Below, in pieces: positions 62,402-64,000 of a stretch of 64,000 nt of DNA. The stretch spans positions 62,001 to 126,000 of the forward strand of contig NZ_NJGU01000004.1 of NCBI RefSeq assembly GCF_002213415.1, given 5' to 3'. The position numbers were made by a program, and so were the translations under genes. The stretch comes from Herbaspirillum robiniae. Its GTDB lineage: Bacteria > Pseudomonadota > Gammaproteobacteria > Burkholderiales > Burkholderiaceae_D. Under the pieces are notes generated by a model. The model was not told the DNA's origin, did no database searches, and saw nothing but the letters and a program-made list of their open reading frames with translations. Position 1 is the stretch's first letter. Each line of letters opens with the position of its first letter.

Positions 62402-64000
<1,599 letters not shown>

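Overview
The window reads as a core-chromosome segment of a high-GC, flagellated, polyhydroxybutyrate-making betaproteobacterium. The gene content (class I phaC with phaB and phaR, flhDC followed by motAB-cheY-cheA-cheW, a Wsp-type surface-signalling operon, a DUF2863-family gene) points to the Oxalobacteraceae, most likely Herbaspirillum; that assignment is an inference from gene content and order. I see no insertion sequence, integrase, phage gene, CRISPR array, rRNA or tRNA. The reading frames are long, densely packed and mostly of ordinary length for their families.

Layout. 1-4.2 kb: a catabolic unit with a class II HMG-CoA reductase and a branched-chain-amino-acid-type ABC binding protein (cut by the left edge), divergent from a MocR regulator. 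4.3-12.4 kb: a chemoreceptor, a secreted serine hydrolase, a mipA-like/response regulator/histidine kinase operon, a MarR-DUF1398 pair and a LysR gene divergent from malate synthase aceB. 14.2-16.5 kb: a decayed TonB-receptor tail, a cold-shock gene, and ispD-ispF of the MEP pathway. 16.7-21.5 kb: mfd, serB and a small membrane protein. 21.8-30.2 kb: a complete wspABCDEFR operon (receptor, CheW, CheR, CheW, CheA-REC hybrid, CheB, diguanylate cyclase), followed by a MaoC gene and a second, PAS-containing diguanylate cyclase. 32.9-36.7 kb (minus strand): glutathione S-transferase, a crotonase-fold protein, an aminotransferase, and a winged-helix/PIN gene pair with an inverted repeat upstream. 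36.9-42.6 kb: a receptor with a C-terminal docking pentapeptide, yaaA, bamD divergent from rluD, and pgeF. 42.7-52.3 kb: LysR/TauE, the PHB genes phaC, phaB, phaR, then rimO and metC. 52.7-60.9 kb: flhD-flhC, a membrane-anchored methyltransferase, motA-motB, a CheZ-like protein, cheY, cheA, cheW. 61-64 kb: a DUF2863 gene and the C-terminal part of aconitase (cut by the right edge).

How the parts fit. Two signalling themes dominate: chemotaxis/flagellar control (three receptors including wspA, flhDC, motAB, cheYAW) and c-di-GMP output (WspR and the PAS-GGDEF protein). Because ispD and ispF show that isoprenoids come from the MEP pathway, the HMG-CoA reductase at the left edge is best read as degradative. 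Carbon storage (phaCBR) and the glyoxylate/TCA enzymes (aceB, acnA) complete the metabolic picture.

Most interesting leads: the winged-helix/PIN pair with its upstream inverted repeat; the MocR-controlled HMG-CoA-reductase unit with clustered GTACC half-sites; a short CheZ-like protein keeping the D-x-x-x-Q signature; an 18-residue tandem repeat in CheA; a transmembrane methyltransferase inside the flagellar cluster; and a match to the Herbaspirillum PhaR (PhbF) operator at the phaR promoter.
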